This document shows positions 9,760 through 23,082 of a stretch of DNA of 64,000 bases, in pieces (position 1 is the first letter of the stretch; each line of letters opens with the position of its first letter). Made by a program: the position numbers and the translations under genes. The notes under the pieces were generated by a model. That model saw only the letters and a program-made list of their open reading frames with translations, did not search any database and was not told where the DNA came from. This DNA is from UBA7803 sp040219935 (GTDB lineage Bacteria > Pseudomonadota > Gammaproteobacteria > Pseudomonadales > Azotimanducaceae): positions 9,578 to 73,577 of the forward strand of contig JAVJUA010000001.1 of NCBI GenBank assembly GCA_040219935.1, written 5' to 3'.

Positions 9760-9889
9760 GGCGGCTGCCGCGCCTTGCAGTACCTCGCTCGGCCCCTCCG
9801 GGGTGCCCTCGTTCTCCGACTTGCCCGCTGCGCGGTCAATTCGGCTCCCTCGGCCTCGCTACACGGTCCTGCAAGGCGCGTCAGCCGCC
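9760..9889 (-). repeat. Palindromic element, copy A (inverted relative to copy B)
   Basis: The ends, 9760-9780 and 9869-9889, are inverted repeats matching at 20 of 21 positions. They enclose 88 nt that, read on the minus strand, contain a CCCC-GGA-GGGG hairpin (plus-strand 9793-9803). On the minus strand the interior aligns with copy B: shared blocks include CAGGACC, GCGA-GCCGAG, AATT-GAC-GCGC, GCAAGTCG, GAGGGCAC and CGGAG in the same order. The two end stems have different sequences but stay self-complementary. No protein-like reading frame is convincing. I do not recognise the family. Confidence 0.7.
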
Positions 9890-9957
9890 GGTCGCTGCGC
9901 TCTTCCGGCTGCCAGCACCCCTCAGTCCGTCGAGGCGTTGCCCGGGTCGGTCGGCGA

Positions 9958-10205
9958 GCGTTGCTGGCTGCTTCGCAGGCTGACGCCAGGGCGCTGGATG
10001 CGGACGGGCCGGACAGCGCATCCCAGGACCCTGGGGCGAAGCCGAGCGAGGGAATTTGACGGCGCGACTTGCGCCGGAGGCGCAAGTCGAGCTGGCAACA
10101 TTCCCGAGTGAGGGCACTGCGGAGCAGCTGAGCCGGGTCCTGGCATGCGCTGTCCGGCCCGGTCGCGCCCATCACCCTTAAGCCCTGCGAATCAGCCAGC
10201 AACGC
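9958..10205 (+). repeat. Palindromic element, copy B (long imperfect hairpin)
   Basis: The outer arms 9958-9979 and 10184-10205 are complementary at 21 of 22 positions. The inner arms 10005-10031 and 10135-10161 are complementary at 26 of 27. The centre has a perfect 11-bp stem with a GGA loop (10065-10089) and a smaller hairpin, CTGC-GGA-GCAG (10117-10127). Its core is the inverted relative of copy A. The whole could fold as one roughly 250-nt hairpin in RNA or single-stranded DNA, ending about 45 nt before dapB. It may be a miniature mobile element, a REP/BIME-like unit or a structured transcript; no transposase lies nearby. Confidence 0.7.
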
Positions 10206-10250
10206 GGAGTGCGCTAAGATGCGTCCCCGACGCAGCGGCGAGCAGAACCG

Positions 10251-11066
10251 ATGATTCGAGTGGCAGTGACCGGCGCGGCCGGGCGCATGGGCCGGACCCT
10301 GATTCAGGCCATCCACGAAGCCGACGATCTGACCCTGGGCGCCGCCTTCGAGCGACCGGGATCGAGCCTGCTGGGCGCCGACGCGGGCGAGCTGGCCGGC
10401 GTCGGCCGGCTGGGGGTGGCGGTGGGGGACGATCCCGCGGCGGCCGCCCTGCACTTCGACACCATCATCGACTTCACCATCCCGGAAGCGACCGTGGCTC
10501 TGGCGCGGGTCTGCGCCGAGCGCGGCAAGCGGCTGGTGATCGGCACCACCGGCATCGACGAGGCCGGCCTCGGACACATCCGCGCCGCCGCCGACAAGGT
10601 CGCGGTGCTGATGGCGCCCAACATGTCGGTGGGCGTCAACCTGACCTTCAAGCTGGCCGAGCTGGCGGCCCGGGTGCTGGGCGACGGCGCCGACGTCGAG
10701 ATCATCGAGGCCCACCACCGGCACAAGATCGACGCCCCGTCGGGCACGGCGTTGCGCCTGGGCGAGGTGGTGGCAGGCGCCCTCGGCCGAAGCCTGGATC
10801 AGGATGGCGTGTTCGCCCGCCAGGGCCGCACCGGCGAGCGTCCGGCGGGCGCCATCGGCTTCGCGACGGTGCGCGCGGGCGACATCGTCGGCGAGCATAC
10901 GGTGCTGTTCGCCGGCGGCGGCGAGCGCATCGAGATTACCCACCGCGCCGAGAGCCGCATGAACTTCGCCCAGGGCGCGCTGCGGGCGGTGCGGTTCCTG
11001 GCCGGGCAGCCTCAAGGGCTGTTCGATATGCAGGATGTGCTGGGCTTTGGCGGAGGTCTTGGGTAG
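10251..11066 (+). CDS. dapB: 4-hydroxy-tetrahydrodipicolinate reductase
   Basis: A 271-residue DapB with the N-terminal dinucleotide motif VTGAAGRMGRTL, the substrate loop IDFTIPEATVALA and GTTGIDEAGL. The catalytic region is EAHHRHKIDAPSGTALRLGE. It reduces the cyclic precursor in the diaminopimelate/lysine pathway using NAD(P)H, in the cytoplasm, supplying both lysine and peptidoglycan. Length and ends are standard. It follows a structured non-coding region and is closed by a good terminator, so it is probably its own transcription unit. A weak TAAGAT (10215-10220) is the only -10 candidate seen. Confidence 0.96.
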   Translation: MIRVAVTGAAGRMGRTLIQAIHEADDLTLGAAFERPGSSLLGADAGELAGVGRLGVAVGDDPAAAALHFDTIIDFTIPEATVALARVCAERGKRLVIGTTGIDEAGLGHIRAAADKVAVLMAPNMSVGVNLTFKLAELAARVLGDGADVEIIEAHHRHKIDAPSGTALRLGEVVAGALGRSLDQDGVFARQGRTGERPAGAIGFATVRAGDIVGEHTVLFAGGGERIEITHRAESRMNFAQGALRAVRFLAGQPQGLFDMQDVLGFGGGLG

Positions 11067-11082
11067 ACTACGCGGCCCAACG

Positions 11083-11115
11083 AGGCGGGTCGCCGTAAAC
11101 GGTCCCGCCTTTCTT
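11083..11115 (+). terminator. Rho-independent terminator after dapB
   Basis: AGGCGGG (11083-11089) pairs perfectly with CCCGCCT (11104-11110) around a 14-nt loop, followed by TTCTT. It starts 17 nt after the dapB stop and separates dapB from carAB. Confidence 0.7.
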
Positions 11116-11214
11116 ACAACGGGCCTTCGATGCATCCGCCATGTGCGCCTTCAGGGCCTCGGGCGGGCAGCGGAGGACGGCGTGTACCGGACCCTAGCAT
11201 TGCCATCCGAGACG

Positions 11215-11234
11215 CCGGCGAACGCAATCGCCGG
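11215..11234 (+). promoter_or_regulatory. Hairpin in the carA leader
   Basis: CCGGCGA (11215-11221) pairs perfectly with TCGCCGG (11228-11234), loop of 6 nt, about 47 nt before the carA start. The roughly 165-nt stretch between the dapB terminator and carA has no clear promoter hexamers. It may hold arginine- or pyrimidine-responsive control, but no operator is recognisable. Confidence 0.35.
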
Positions 11235-11281
11235 GCCGTTTCGGCTGCGGGCGAAGGTTCCACAGGGGTAGTTCGGGTGGC

Positions 11282-12404
11282 GTGTTGATTCCGGCTCTAC
11301 TGGTGCTCGAAGACGGAAGTGTGTTTCGCGGTCAGTCCATCGGTGCCGCGGGCTCGACCGTTGGCGAGGTGGTCTTCAACACCGCCATGACGGGCTATCA
11401 GGAGATCCTCACCGATCCTTCCTACGCCCGCCAGATCGTTACCCTGACCTACCCCCAGATCGGCAACACCGGCATCAATCCCGAGGACGTGGAGTCCGAC
11501 CGGATTCATGCCGCCGGGCTGGTGATCCGCCAGCTGCCCAGGCGGGCCAGCAACTGGCGCATGACCCAGACCCTGCCGGACTACCTGCGTGAGCAGGGCA
11601 TCGTCGCCATCGCCAACGTCGACACCCGGCGGCTGACCCGGCTGATTCGCGAAAAGGGCGCGCTCGCCGGCTGCATTGCGGCCGGGGAAGGGGCTTCGGA
11701 GGCGGACGCGCTGGCTCAGGCCAGGGCGTTTCCCGGCCTCAAGGGCGCCGACCTGGCCCGCGAGGTCACGCGGCCCGACATCGGCACGTGGGAGCAGACG
11801 AGCTGGCAGCTCGGCGCGGGCTATGGCCGGCTCGCGGACCCGCGCTTCCACGTCGTTGCCTACGATTTCGGCGTCAAGCACAACATCCTGCGGCTGCTGG
11901 CCGACCGCGGCTGCCGGCTCACCGTGGTGCCCGCCACCACGCCTGCATCCGACGTGCTGGCCCTGGCGCCGGACGGCGTCTTCCTGTCCAACGGGCCCGG
12001 CGACCCCGAGCCGTGCGGCTACGCCATCGACGCCATCCGCACGCTGGTGGACCAGGGCCTGCCCTCGTTCGGTATCTGCCTCGGCCATCAGCTGCTGGCG
12101 CTGGCCAGCGGTGGCCGGACCCTGAAGATGGGCCACGGCCATCATGGCGCCAACCACCCGGTGAAGGATCTGCGCGACTCGCGGGTCATCATCACCAGCC
12201 AGAACCATGGCTTCGCGGTGGATGCGGACGGCCTGCCCAACTGCCTCGAGGTGACCCACGTGTCGCTGTTCGACGGCACCCTGCAGGGGTTGCGCCGTAC
12301 CGACCGGCCGGCGCTGGGCTTCCAGGGCCATCCCGAGGCGAGCCCCGGGCCCCAGGACTGTCAGTACCTTTTCGACGAGTTCATCGCCCTGATGGAAGCG
12401 CGTG

Positions 12405-12412
<8 letters not shown>
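11282..12412 (+). CDS. carA: Carbamoyl-phosphate synthase small subunit (glutaminase)
   Basis: A 376-residue CarA. The N-terminal domain has the family stretch VGEVVFNTAMTGYQEILTDP. The C-terminal class-I glutamine amidotransferase domain has the nucleophile in SFGICLGHQ (Cys266) and the His-Glu pair in GHPEASPGPQ. It hydrolyses glutamine and channels ammonia to CarB for carbamoyl phosphate, the common precursor of arginine and pyrimidines. The start is the GTG at 11282 or the adjacent TTG; both give the expected N-terminus. It overlaps carB by 8 nt, so the two subunits are probably translated in a coupled way. Confidence 0.96.
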
Positions 12413-15620
<3,208 letters not shown>

Positions 15621-15634
15621 GCGTTGCTCACTTC

Positions 15635-15663
15635 CTCCGGCGGCACCCCCGCCGCCGCCGGAG
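15635..15663 (+). terminator. Stem-loop between carB and greA
   Basis: CTCCGGCGGC (15635-15644) pairs perfectly with GCCGCCGGAG (15654-15663) across a 9-nt loop. No T-tract follows; instead a TACAAT (15668-15673) suitable as a greA -10 begins 5 nt later. It may end carAB transcripts with Rho's help or protect their 3' end. Confidence 0.5.
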
Positions 15664-15713
15664 CCGCTACAATACCCACGATCGCGCCATGCCAGCAGGA
15701 GTCGACCGTTTCC

Positions 15714-16187
15714 ATGCCCACGCCCATGACAGTGGAAGGCGCTGAAGCGCTGCGCTCGGAACTGCAGCATCGCAAATCGGTGCTGCGCGCCCAGATCACC
15801 CAGGCCATCGCCGAGGCGCGCGAGCACGGCGATCTCAAGGAGAACGCCGAGTATCACGCCGCCCGGGAGCAGCAGAGCTTCAACGAGGGCCGCATCCAGG
15901 ACATCGAGAGCAAGCTCGCCGATGCCCAGGTCATCGACGTGCGCAAGATCAATCACACCGGCAAGGTGGTGTTCGGCGCCACGGTGACGCTGATCGACGG
16001 GGAGTCGGGCAATGAGGTTCGCTATCGCATCGTCGGCGAGGACGAAGCCGACCTGAAGGCCAACAAGCTGTCGGTCATGTCGCCCATCGCTCGTGGCCTG
16101 ATCGGCAAGTCCGAGGGCGACGTGGTGGTGGTGAAGACCCCCAAGGGCGAGGTCGAATACGAGATAGACCGGGTCGAGCACTTGTAA
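15714..16187 (+). CDS. greA: Transcription elongation factor GreA
   Basis: A 157-residue GreA. The N-terminal antiparallel coiled coil (residues 1-75) carries the conserved acidic tip in AREHGDLKENAEYHAAREQQ. The C-terminal FKBP-like domain contains SPIARGLIGKSEGDVVVVKTPKG. GreA enters the RNA polymerase secondary channel and stimulates cleavage of backtracked RNA. The ATG at 15714 matches the family start MTVEGAEALR with a short extension; the second ATG at 15726 is possible. An AGGAG lies 13-17 nt upstream. Confidence 0.95.
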   Translation: MPTPMTVEGAEALRSELQHRKSVLRAQITQAIAEAREHGDLKENAEYHAAREQQSFNEGRIQDIESKLADAQVIDVRKINHTGKVVFGATVTLIDGESGNEVRYRIVGEDEADLKANKLSVMSPIARGLIGKSEGDVVVVKTPKGEVEYEIDRVEHL

Positions 16188-16233
16188 CGCGGGCGTCCGG
16201 GCAAGGCGCCGGTCGCCGCAGGAGGAGGGGGTT

Positions 16234-16935
16234 GTGAGTCGTGCGGGGATGCTGGCCTGGCTTGCCCACGCGTACACGGGTCTGGGTCTGGTCTGCGCCC
16301 TCCTGGCGCTGCGGGCGCTGGGCGGGGGGCGGCCCACCGAAGTGTTCTTCTGGCTGGCGGTGGCATTCGTCGTGGACGCGACGGACGGCGCCCTCGCACG
16401 CCGCGCCCGGGTCGACCTGCATACCCCGCACTTCTCGGGTCGCAAGCTCGACGACATCATCGACTACGTGAACTTCACCTTCGTGCCGGTGCTGTTCATG
16501 CATCAGCAGGGTCTGCTGCCCGAAGCCTGGCTGCCGCTGCTCGCCTTCGTGCTGCTGGCGTCAGCCTATGGCTTCTGCTCCGACGCGGCGAAGACCGACG
16601 ACGGCTACTTCACCGGCTTTCCGTCCTACTGGAACGTCGTCGCCTTCTACCTGTACTTCCTCGAGGCACCGGCGCCGGTGGCGGTGACCTTGGTGGCGGT
16701 GCTGGCGCTGATGACGTTCTGGCCGGTTCGCTACCTCTATCCCACCCGCAATCCGCGCTGCCGGCTGATCAGCCTGGGCGGCGGCGCGCTCTGGGGCGTG
16801 CTGTGCCTGTGGCTGCTCTGGGCGCCATCGCCGGCGCGGCATTGGATCTACCTGTCGATGCTGTATCCCGCCTGGTACCTGGGGTATTCGTTCTATCTGC
16901 ACTTCTTCCGGCTGCCGCGGGCGGCGGGTGCATAG
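16234..16935 (+). CDS. pcs: CDP-alcohol phosphatidyltransferase, phosphatidylcholine-synthase-like
   Basis: A 233-residue membrane protein with about six to eight hydrophobic segments and the CDP-alcohol phosphotransferase signature. The Asp/Gly/Ala/Arg block is D48-x2-D51-G52-x2-A55-R56, followed by G69-x3-D73-x3-D77. The 12-residue gap between the two halves and the context HFSGRKLDDIIDYVNF resemble bacterial phosphatidylcholine synthase (Pcs) more than PgsA or PssA, which have a shorter gap. Pcs condenses CDP-diacylglycerol with choline in the inner membrane. A strong GGAGGAGG precedes the GTG start. It sits between greA and yhbY, where E. coli and Pseudomonas have no such gene. The substrate remains an inference. 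Confidence 0.72.
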   Translation: MSRAGMLAWLAHAYTGLGLVCALLALRALGGGRPTEVFFWLAVAFVVDATDGALARRARVDLHTPHFSGRKLDDIIDYVNFTFVPVLFMHQQGLLPEAWLPLLAFVLLASAYGFCSDAAKTDDGYFTGFPSYWNVVAFYLYFLEAPAPVAVTLVAVLALMTFWPVRYLYPTRNPRCRLISLGGGALWGVLCLWLLWAPSPARHWIYLSMLYPAWYLGYSFYLHFFRLPRAAGA

Positions 16936-16986
16936 GCAAACGAGCGGCCCCCGTGGTCGCGTGAGTAATCGCTCACTCCGGGGCGG

Positions 16987-17319
16987 TCAGGCGCCGAATC
17001 GAGACAGGTTGGACAGCTTCGGATTGGGTTCGGGGTTGCGCCGGAACAGCACGCAGATCCTGCCGATGCGTTGCACCACCTCGGCACCGCAGGCGTCGGC
17101 CAGGGCATCGATCATCTCCGCACGCTGTGCCCGCTCGCCGGCGGCGATGCGAACCTTGATCAGCTCATGGTCGCGCAGGGCGCGGTCGGTTTCGGACACC
17201 AGCGCCTCGCTCACGCCCTGGTCGCCGACCAGCACCACGGGGCTCAGGTGGTGGGCGATCTGCTTGAAGCGGCGGCGGGTGGCCTGATCGAGAACCGTGT
17301 CGGGCGTCTGGGTGTGCAT
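16987..17319 (-). CDS. yhbY: YhbY-family RNA-binding (CRM-domain) protein
   Basis: A 110-residue CRM-domain protein with the family core FKQIAHHLSPVVLVGDQGVS, then HELIKVRIAAGER and VVQRIGRICVLFRR. YhbY associates with the large ribosomal subunit precursor in E. coli. It is divergent from rlmE (43 nt between starts), as in E. coli and Pseudomonas. A TAGAAT lies 7 nt before the ATG on the minus strand, which would give a very short or absent leader. It converges with the Pcs-like gene across a 51-nt gap containing weak inverted repeats. Confidence 0.92.
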   Translation of the reverse strand: MHTQTPDTVLDQATRRRFKQIAHHLSPVVLVGDQGVSEALVSETDRALRDHELIKVRIAAGERAQRAEMIDALADACGAEVVQRIGRICVLFRRNPEPNPKLSNLSRFGA

Positions 17320-17362
17320 CCGCGGTATTCTACCTCACTGAATCGTCGGCGCCTCGCGGAGT

Positions 17363-18028
17363 ATGAGCAAACGCAGCAAATCCAGTCATCGCTGGCTGAC
17401 CCGGCAGCGACGTGATCCGTTCGCCCGTCAGGCGGCCGCCGATGGGCAGGTGTCGCGGGCGCACTTCAAGCTGGCGCAGCTCGATGAGCGCTACCGTCTG
17501 TTGCGCCGTGGCATGGCCGTGCTCGAACTCGGCGCAGCCCCGGGCGGCTGGACCCGATATCTGGAGGAGCGGCTGGGCGGCGGCTTGCTGATCGCCTGCG
17601 ACCCGCGGCCGATCAGCGCCAGCGGCGACACCGTGGTGATCGAGGCCGCCTATGGGGAGGCCGAGACGGATGCGCTGCTCAGCGCCGCGCTGGGCGATTG
17701 CGGCCTCGACCTTGTTTTGTCCGATATGGCCCCCAACCTTAGTGGTGTGCGGGCGGCGGATCAGGCGAAAAGCATGTATCTTGCCGATCTCGCCCTGGAG
17801 GCCGCTGAGCGCCATCTGAACCCGGGTGGTGATCTGGTGGTCAAATTGTTTCAGGGTGAAGGCGTCGATGCGTGGCTGGATGCGGTCCGGGCGCGGTTCG
17901 ACAAGGTGCAGTTGAGCAAGCCCAAGGCCTCCCGCCCCGAATCCCGCGAGGTGTATGCCGTGGCGCGCGGCTTTGCCGGCGACACGTCAGTGCCCGGCGA
18001 CGAGTCGCCGGCCACCAGCCCGGGGTAG
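17363..18028 (+). CDS. rlmE: 23S rRNA 2'-O-methyltransferase RlmE (FtsJ/RrmJ)
   Basis: A 221-residue SAM-dependent methyltransferase that modifies the A-loop uridine of 23S rRNA (U2552 in E. coli). It has the SAM motif VLELGAAPGGW and the complete catalytic tetrad K36 (SRAHFKL), D121 (LSDMAPN), K161 (LVVKLFQG) and E196 (PESREVY). The last 20 residues form a short low-complexity tail. It is followed by ftsH after 63 nt, the same pair found in E. coli. Confidence 0.95.
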   Translation: MSKRSKSSHRWLTRQRRDPFARQAAADGQVSRAHFKLAQLDERYRLLRRGMAVLELGAAPGGWTRYLEERLGGGLLIACDPRPISASGDTVVIEAAYGEAETDALLSAALGDCGLDLVLSDMAPNLSGVRAADQAKSMYLADLALEAAERHLNPGGDLVVKLFQGEGVDAWLDAVRARFDKVQLSKPKASRPESREVYAVARGFAGDTSVPGDESPATSPG

Positions 18029-18091
18029 TAGTATTGAGGCTCCAAGTCGGCGCAGCGCTTCGGGCGCCGCCCGTTTCAAGAGGATAAGTCG

Positions 18092-20020
<1,929 letters not shown>

Positions 20021-20048
20021 GCCGCATGCCCGCACGGCCGCGCCGGTC

Positions 20049-20903
20049 GTGAAGGTTCTGCGCTGCGGCCCACGGCGGCTCGATCTCGACCGGCCGCGCA
20101 TCATGGGGGTGATCAACGTCACCCCCGATTCCTTTTCCGACGGTGGCCGACTGATGTCGGCCGCACCGGATCTGGCTCTCATCCTCGATACCGCCCTGGC
20201 CATGCTCGACGACGGTGCGGCGGTGCTGGACATCGGCGGTGAGTCGACGCGCCCGGGCGCTGCGGCGGTCGACGAGCGCGAGGAGCTCCGGCGCGTGCTG
20301 CCGGTGGTCGAACGCCTGGCGACGCTCGATGCCGTCATCTCCGTGGACACCAGCAAGCCGGAGGTGGCCCGGCTGGCGCTGCAGGCGGGCGCCCACCTGA
20401 TCAACGACGTCACCGGCGGCGCCGATCCGCGGCTGCGCAGGGTGGTGGCCGACAGCGATGCCGCCCTGTGCGTGATGCACATGCAGGGCACGCCGCGGGA
20501 CATGCAGCGCGACCCGGTCTATGGTGACGTGGTGGCGGAGGTGGGTGCTTACCTGGCCGGTCAGGTCGCCCTATGCTGCGCGGAGGGCATCGAGCGCGAG
20601 CGGCTGCTCATCGATCCCGGGTTCGGGTTCGGCAAGACGCTGACCCACAACCTGGCGCTGCTGCGCGGGCTGGCGGCGCTGCGCATCGATGGTGTCGGGC
20701 TGCTGGTGGGTTTGTCACGCAAGCGCATGATCGGAGACCTGACCGGACGGCCGGTCGAGCGCAGGGCGGCGGGCAGCGCCGCGGCGGCCCTGCTGGCGGC
20801 GCAGCGCGGGGCCGACATGGTGCGCGTGCACGACGTCGCGGAAACGGCGGATGCGTTGCGTATGCTGTCTGCGCTCGAGTGCGATTCGGTAGAGAGGGGA
20901 TAG
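20049..20903 (+). CDS. folP: Dihydropteroate synthase
   Basis: A 284-residue TIM-barrel enzyme with both DHPS signatures: IMGVINVTPDSFSDGG near the N-terminus, and VLDIGGESTRPGA, followed by INDVTGG, GFGFGKT and LVGLSRKRMIG. It joins p-aminobenzoate to the pterin diphosphate in folate synthesis and is the sulfonamide target. The GTG at 20049 is the start; length is typical. Its stop TAG shares its G with the GTG start of glmM. Confidence 0.95.
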   Translation: MKVLRCGPRRLDLDRPRIMGVINVTPDSFSDGGRLMSAAPDLALILDTALAMLDDGAAVLDIGGESTRPGAAAVDEREELRRVLPVVERLATLDAVISVDTSKPEVARLALQAGAHLINDVTGGADPRLRRVVADSDAALCVMHMQGTPRDMQRDPVYGDVVAEVGAYLAGQVALCCAEGIERERLLIDPGFGFGKTLTHNLALLRGLAALRIDGVGLLVGLSRKRMIGDLTGRPVERRAAGSAAAALLAAQRGADMVRVHDVAETADALRMLSALECDSVERG

Positions 20904-22234
20904 TGGAGAAGCGATTTTTCGGCACCGACGGTATTCGCGGCCGGGTGGGCCACCATCCCATCACGCCGGAGTTCTGTCTGCGCCTCGGCTGGGCCGTCGG
21001 CAAGGTCTTTTCCCGGCAGGGGTCCAGCCACGTGCTGATCGGCAAGGACACCCGCATCTCCGGGTACATGCTCGAATCGGTGCTGGAGTCGGGGCTGGTT
21101 TCGGCCGGTGCCGACGTCAGCCTGATGGGGCCGATGCCGACGCCGGCCGTCGCCTATCTGACCCGCACCCTGCGCGCCGATGCGGGCATCGTCATCAGCG
21201 CCTCTCACAATCCCTACTACGACAACGGCATCAAATTCTTCGATCATGACGGCAACAAGCTCGCCGACGACGTCGAGCTCGAGATCGAGGCTCAGCTCGA
21301 CCGGGAAACGGCCTGCGTGGAATCGGACCGCCTCGGCAAGGCTGCCCGAATCGCCGATGCCGCCGGCCGCTACATCGAGTTCTGCAAAGCCACGGTCAAT
21401 CGCGAATTCCGCCTGCGCGGGCTGAAGATCGTGCTGGACTGCGCCCATGGCGCGACGTATCACGTGGCGCCGGGCGTGTTCGAAGAGCTTGGCGCCGACA
21501 TCGTGGTGATGGGCAACGCGCCCAACGGCACGAACATCAACGACGGCTGCGGCTCCACGGCCCCGTCGGCGATGGCGGCACGAGTGGTCGAGACCGGTGC
21601 CGACCTCGGCATCGCCTTCGATGGTGACGGCGACCGGGTGGTGATGGTGGATGCCGCGGGCGAGCTGCTCGACGGCGACGAGCTGCTCTACATCATCGCT
21701 CGTCATCGCGCCGAGCGCGGGCTGCTGCGCGGTGGCGTGGTGGGCACGGTGATGTCCAACTTCGGCCTCGAGCAGGCCCTGGACGCCGAAGGCATTCCCT
21801 TCTGCCGCGCCCGCGTTGGCGACCGCCACGTGCTGGAGATGATGAAGGCCCGGGGCTGGCAGCTCGGTGGTGAGTCCTCGGGCCACCTGGTCTGCCTGGA
21901 CCTCACGACCACCGGCGATGCCATCGTCGCCGCGCTGCAGGCTCTGGTTCCGATGGTGGCACACGGCCACAGCCTCGCCGAGCTGCGGCGCGGCATGGCC
22001 AAGGTGCCGCAGGTCATGATCAACGTCCCCGCCGCTGACCCGGCGCAGCGAGCGGCCAGCGCGGCCGTGGTCCGGGCTGCCGCCGAAGCGGACCGGCGTC
22101 TCGCCGGTCGCGGTCGGGTGCTGATCCGACCATCGGGCACCGAGCCCGTGGTGCGGGTCATGGTCGAGGGGGAGGATGCCGAGGCGGTGCGTGGCATGGC
22201 CGCCGAGCTGGCTGACGCGGTCCGCGGCGGCTGA
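20903..22234 (+). CDS. glmM: Phosphoglucosamine mutase
   Basis: A 443-residue alpha-D-phosphohexomutase that converts glucosamine-6-P to glucosamine-1-P for UDP-GlcNAc. It starts EKRFFGTDGIRGRVG and has the phosphoserine loop ISASHNP (Ser101), the metal loop AFDGDGDRV, the sugar-specificity loop GGESSGH and the phosphate-binding loop RPSGTEPVVRVMVE. The GTG start overlaps the folP stop by 1 nt. The conserved ftsH-folP-glmM order is retained. The frame is open upstream but that part is inside folP. Confidence 0.96.
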   Translation: MEKRFFGTDGIRGRVGHHPITPEFCLRLGWAVGKVFSRQGSSHVLIGKDTRISGYMLESVLESGLVSAGADVSLMGPMPTPAVAYLTRTLRADAGIVISASHNPYYDNGIKFFDHDGNKLADDVELEIEAQLDRETACVESDRLGKAARIADAAGRYIEFCKATVNREFRLRGLKIVLDCAHGATYHVAPGVFEELGADIVVMGNAPNGTNINDGCGSTAPSAMAARVVETGADLGIAFDGDGDRVVMVDAAGELLDGDELLYIIARHRAERGLLRGGVVGTVMSNFGLEQALDAEGIPFCRARVGDRHVLEMMKARGWQLGGESSGHLVCLDLTTTGDAIVAALQALVPMVAHGHSLAELRRGMAKVPQVMINVPAADPAQRAASAAVVRAAAEADRRLAGRGRVLIRPSGTEPVVRVMVEGEDAEAVRGMAAELADAVRGG

Positions 22235-22253
22235 GCGGTGGGTCTGCCGGTCA

Positions 22254-22282
22254 TTGTGCCCGCCGCGCCGAGTCGGTACCAT
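22254..22282 (+). promoter_or_regulatory. Probable promoter of tpiA
   Basis: TTGTGC (22254-22259) and TACCAT (22277-22282) are separated by exactly 17 nt and lie 27-55 nt before the tpiA start, just after the glmM stop. Confidence 0.45.
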
Positions 22283-22308
22283 TCCGCGCCTTTTCTAGCG
22301 GCATCCGC

Positions 22309-23058
22309 ATGCGCCAGACGCTGATCGCCGGAAACTGGAAGATGCATGGCTCGCGGCACTTCGTCGCCGACTATGCGGCCAGGCTGGGCGCCGAGCGCCT
22401 GCCGCAAGGCGTCGCGCTGCTGCTGCTGCCGCCGGCTCCGTACCTGGCGGCGCTGGCCCGGGCTCTGGCGCCTCTCGCGGTCGCGCTTGGCGTGCAGAAC
22501 GTGCATGCCGAACCCGAGGGGGCTTTCACCGGCGAGCTGGCTGCCGAGATGGCGGCCGACATCGGCGCCACCTGGGCGCTGGCCGGTCACTCCGAGCGCA
22601 GGGCCCAGTGCGGTGAAACGGACGCGTTGGTGGCAGCGAAGGTGGCGGCAGCCAGGCGCGCCGGGCTCATGCCGATCCTGTGCGTCGGCGAAACCCTGGC
22701 CGAGCGGGATGCGGGCTCGGCCGAGGCTGTGGTGAGCCGGCAGCTGGAAGCGGTGGTGCGCGCGCTGGGGGCGGACGTGCTTGCCGGCCTGGTCATCGCC
22801 TACGAACCGGTCTGGGCCATAGGCACTGGCCGCACGGCGACGCCGGCGCAGGCGGGTGACATGCACGGCCACATTCGCGACCGGGTGGGCGCCCTGGCGG
22901 GGCGGCCTGTCGCGAACGCGGTGCAGATTCTGTACGGTGGCAGCGTCAAGCCCGACAACGCGGCCGCGTTGCTGGCGCATCCGGACATCGATGGGGCGCT
23001 GGTGGGCGGCGCCTCCCTGGACCCTGGAGCGTTCGCGCGTATTGCCGCTGCCGGGTAA
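22309..23058 (+). CDS. tpiA: Triosephosphate isomerase
   Basis: A 249-residue TIM barrel with all catalytic residues: Lys11 in AGNWKMHG, His94 in LAGHSERR and Glu166 in AYEPVWAIGTG. The phosphate-binding YGGSVKPDN and LVGGASL follow. It interconverts dihydroxyacetone phosphate and glyceraldehyde-3-phosphate. tpiA followed immediately by secG is the common gammaproteobacterial arrangement; the two genes are 24 nt apart and probably co-transcribed. Confidence 0.97.
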   Translation: MRQTLIAGNWKMHGSRHFVADYAARLGAERLPQGVALLLLPPAPYLAALARALAPLAVALGVQNVHAEPEGAFTGELAAEMAADIGATWALAGHSERRAQCGETDALVAAKVAAARRAGLMPILCVGETLAERDAGSAEAVVSRQLEAVVRALGADVLAGLVIAYEPVWAIGTGRTATPAQAGDMHGHIRDRVGALAGRPVANAVQILYGGSVKPDNAAALLAHPDIDGALVGGASLDPGAFARIAAAG

Positions 23059-23082
23059 ATTGATCGCGACAAGAGAGCTTAC

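Noticed and set aside
9775..10117. Frames of about 75-100 codons in the dnaJ-dapB gap
   Set aside because: They overlap inverted repeats, lack ribosome sites and disagree between the two element copies; the region is better explained by palindromic elements.
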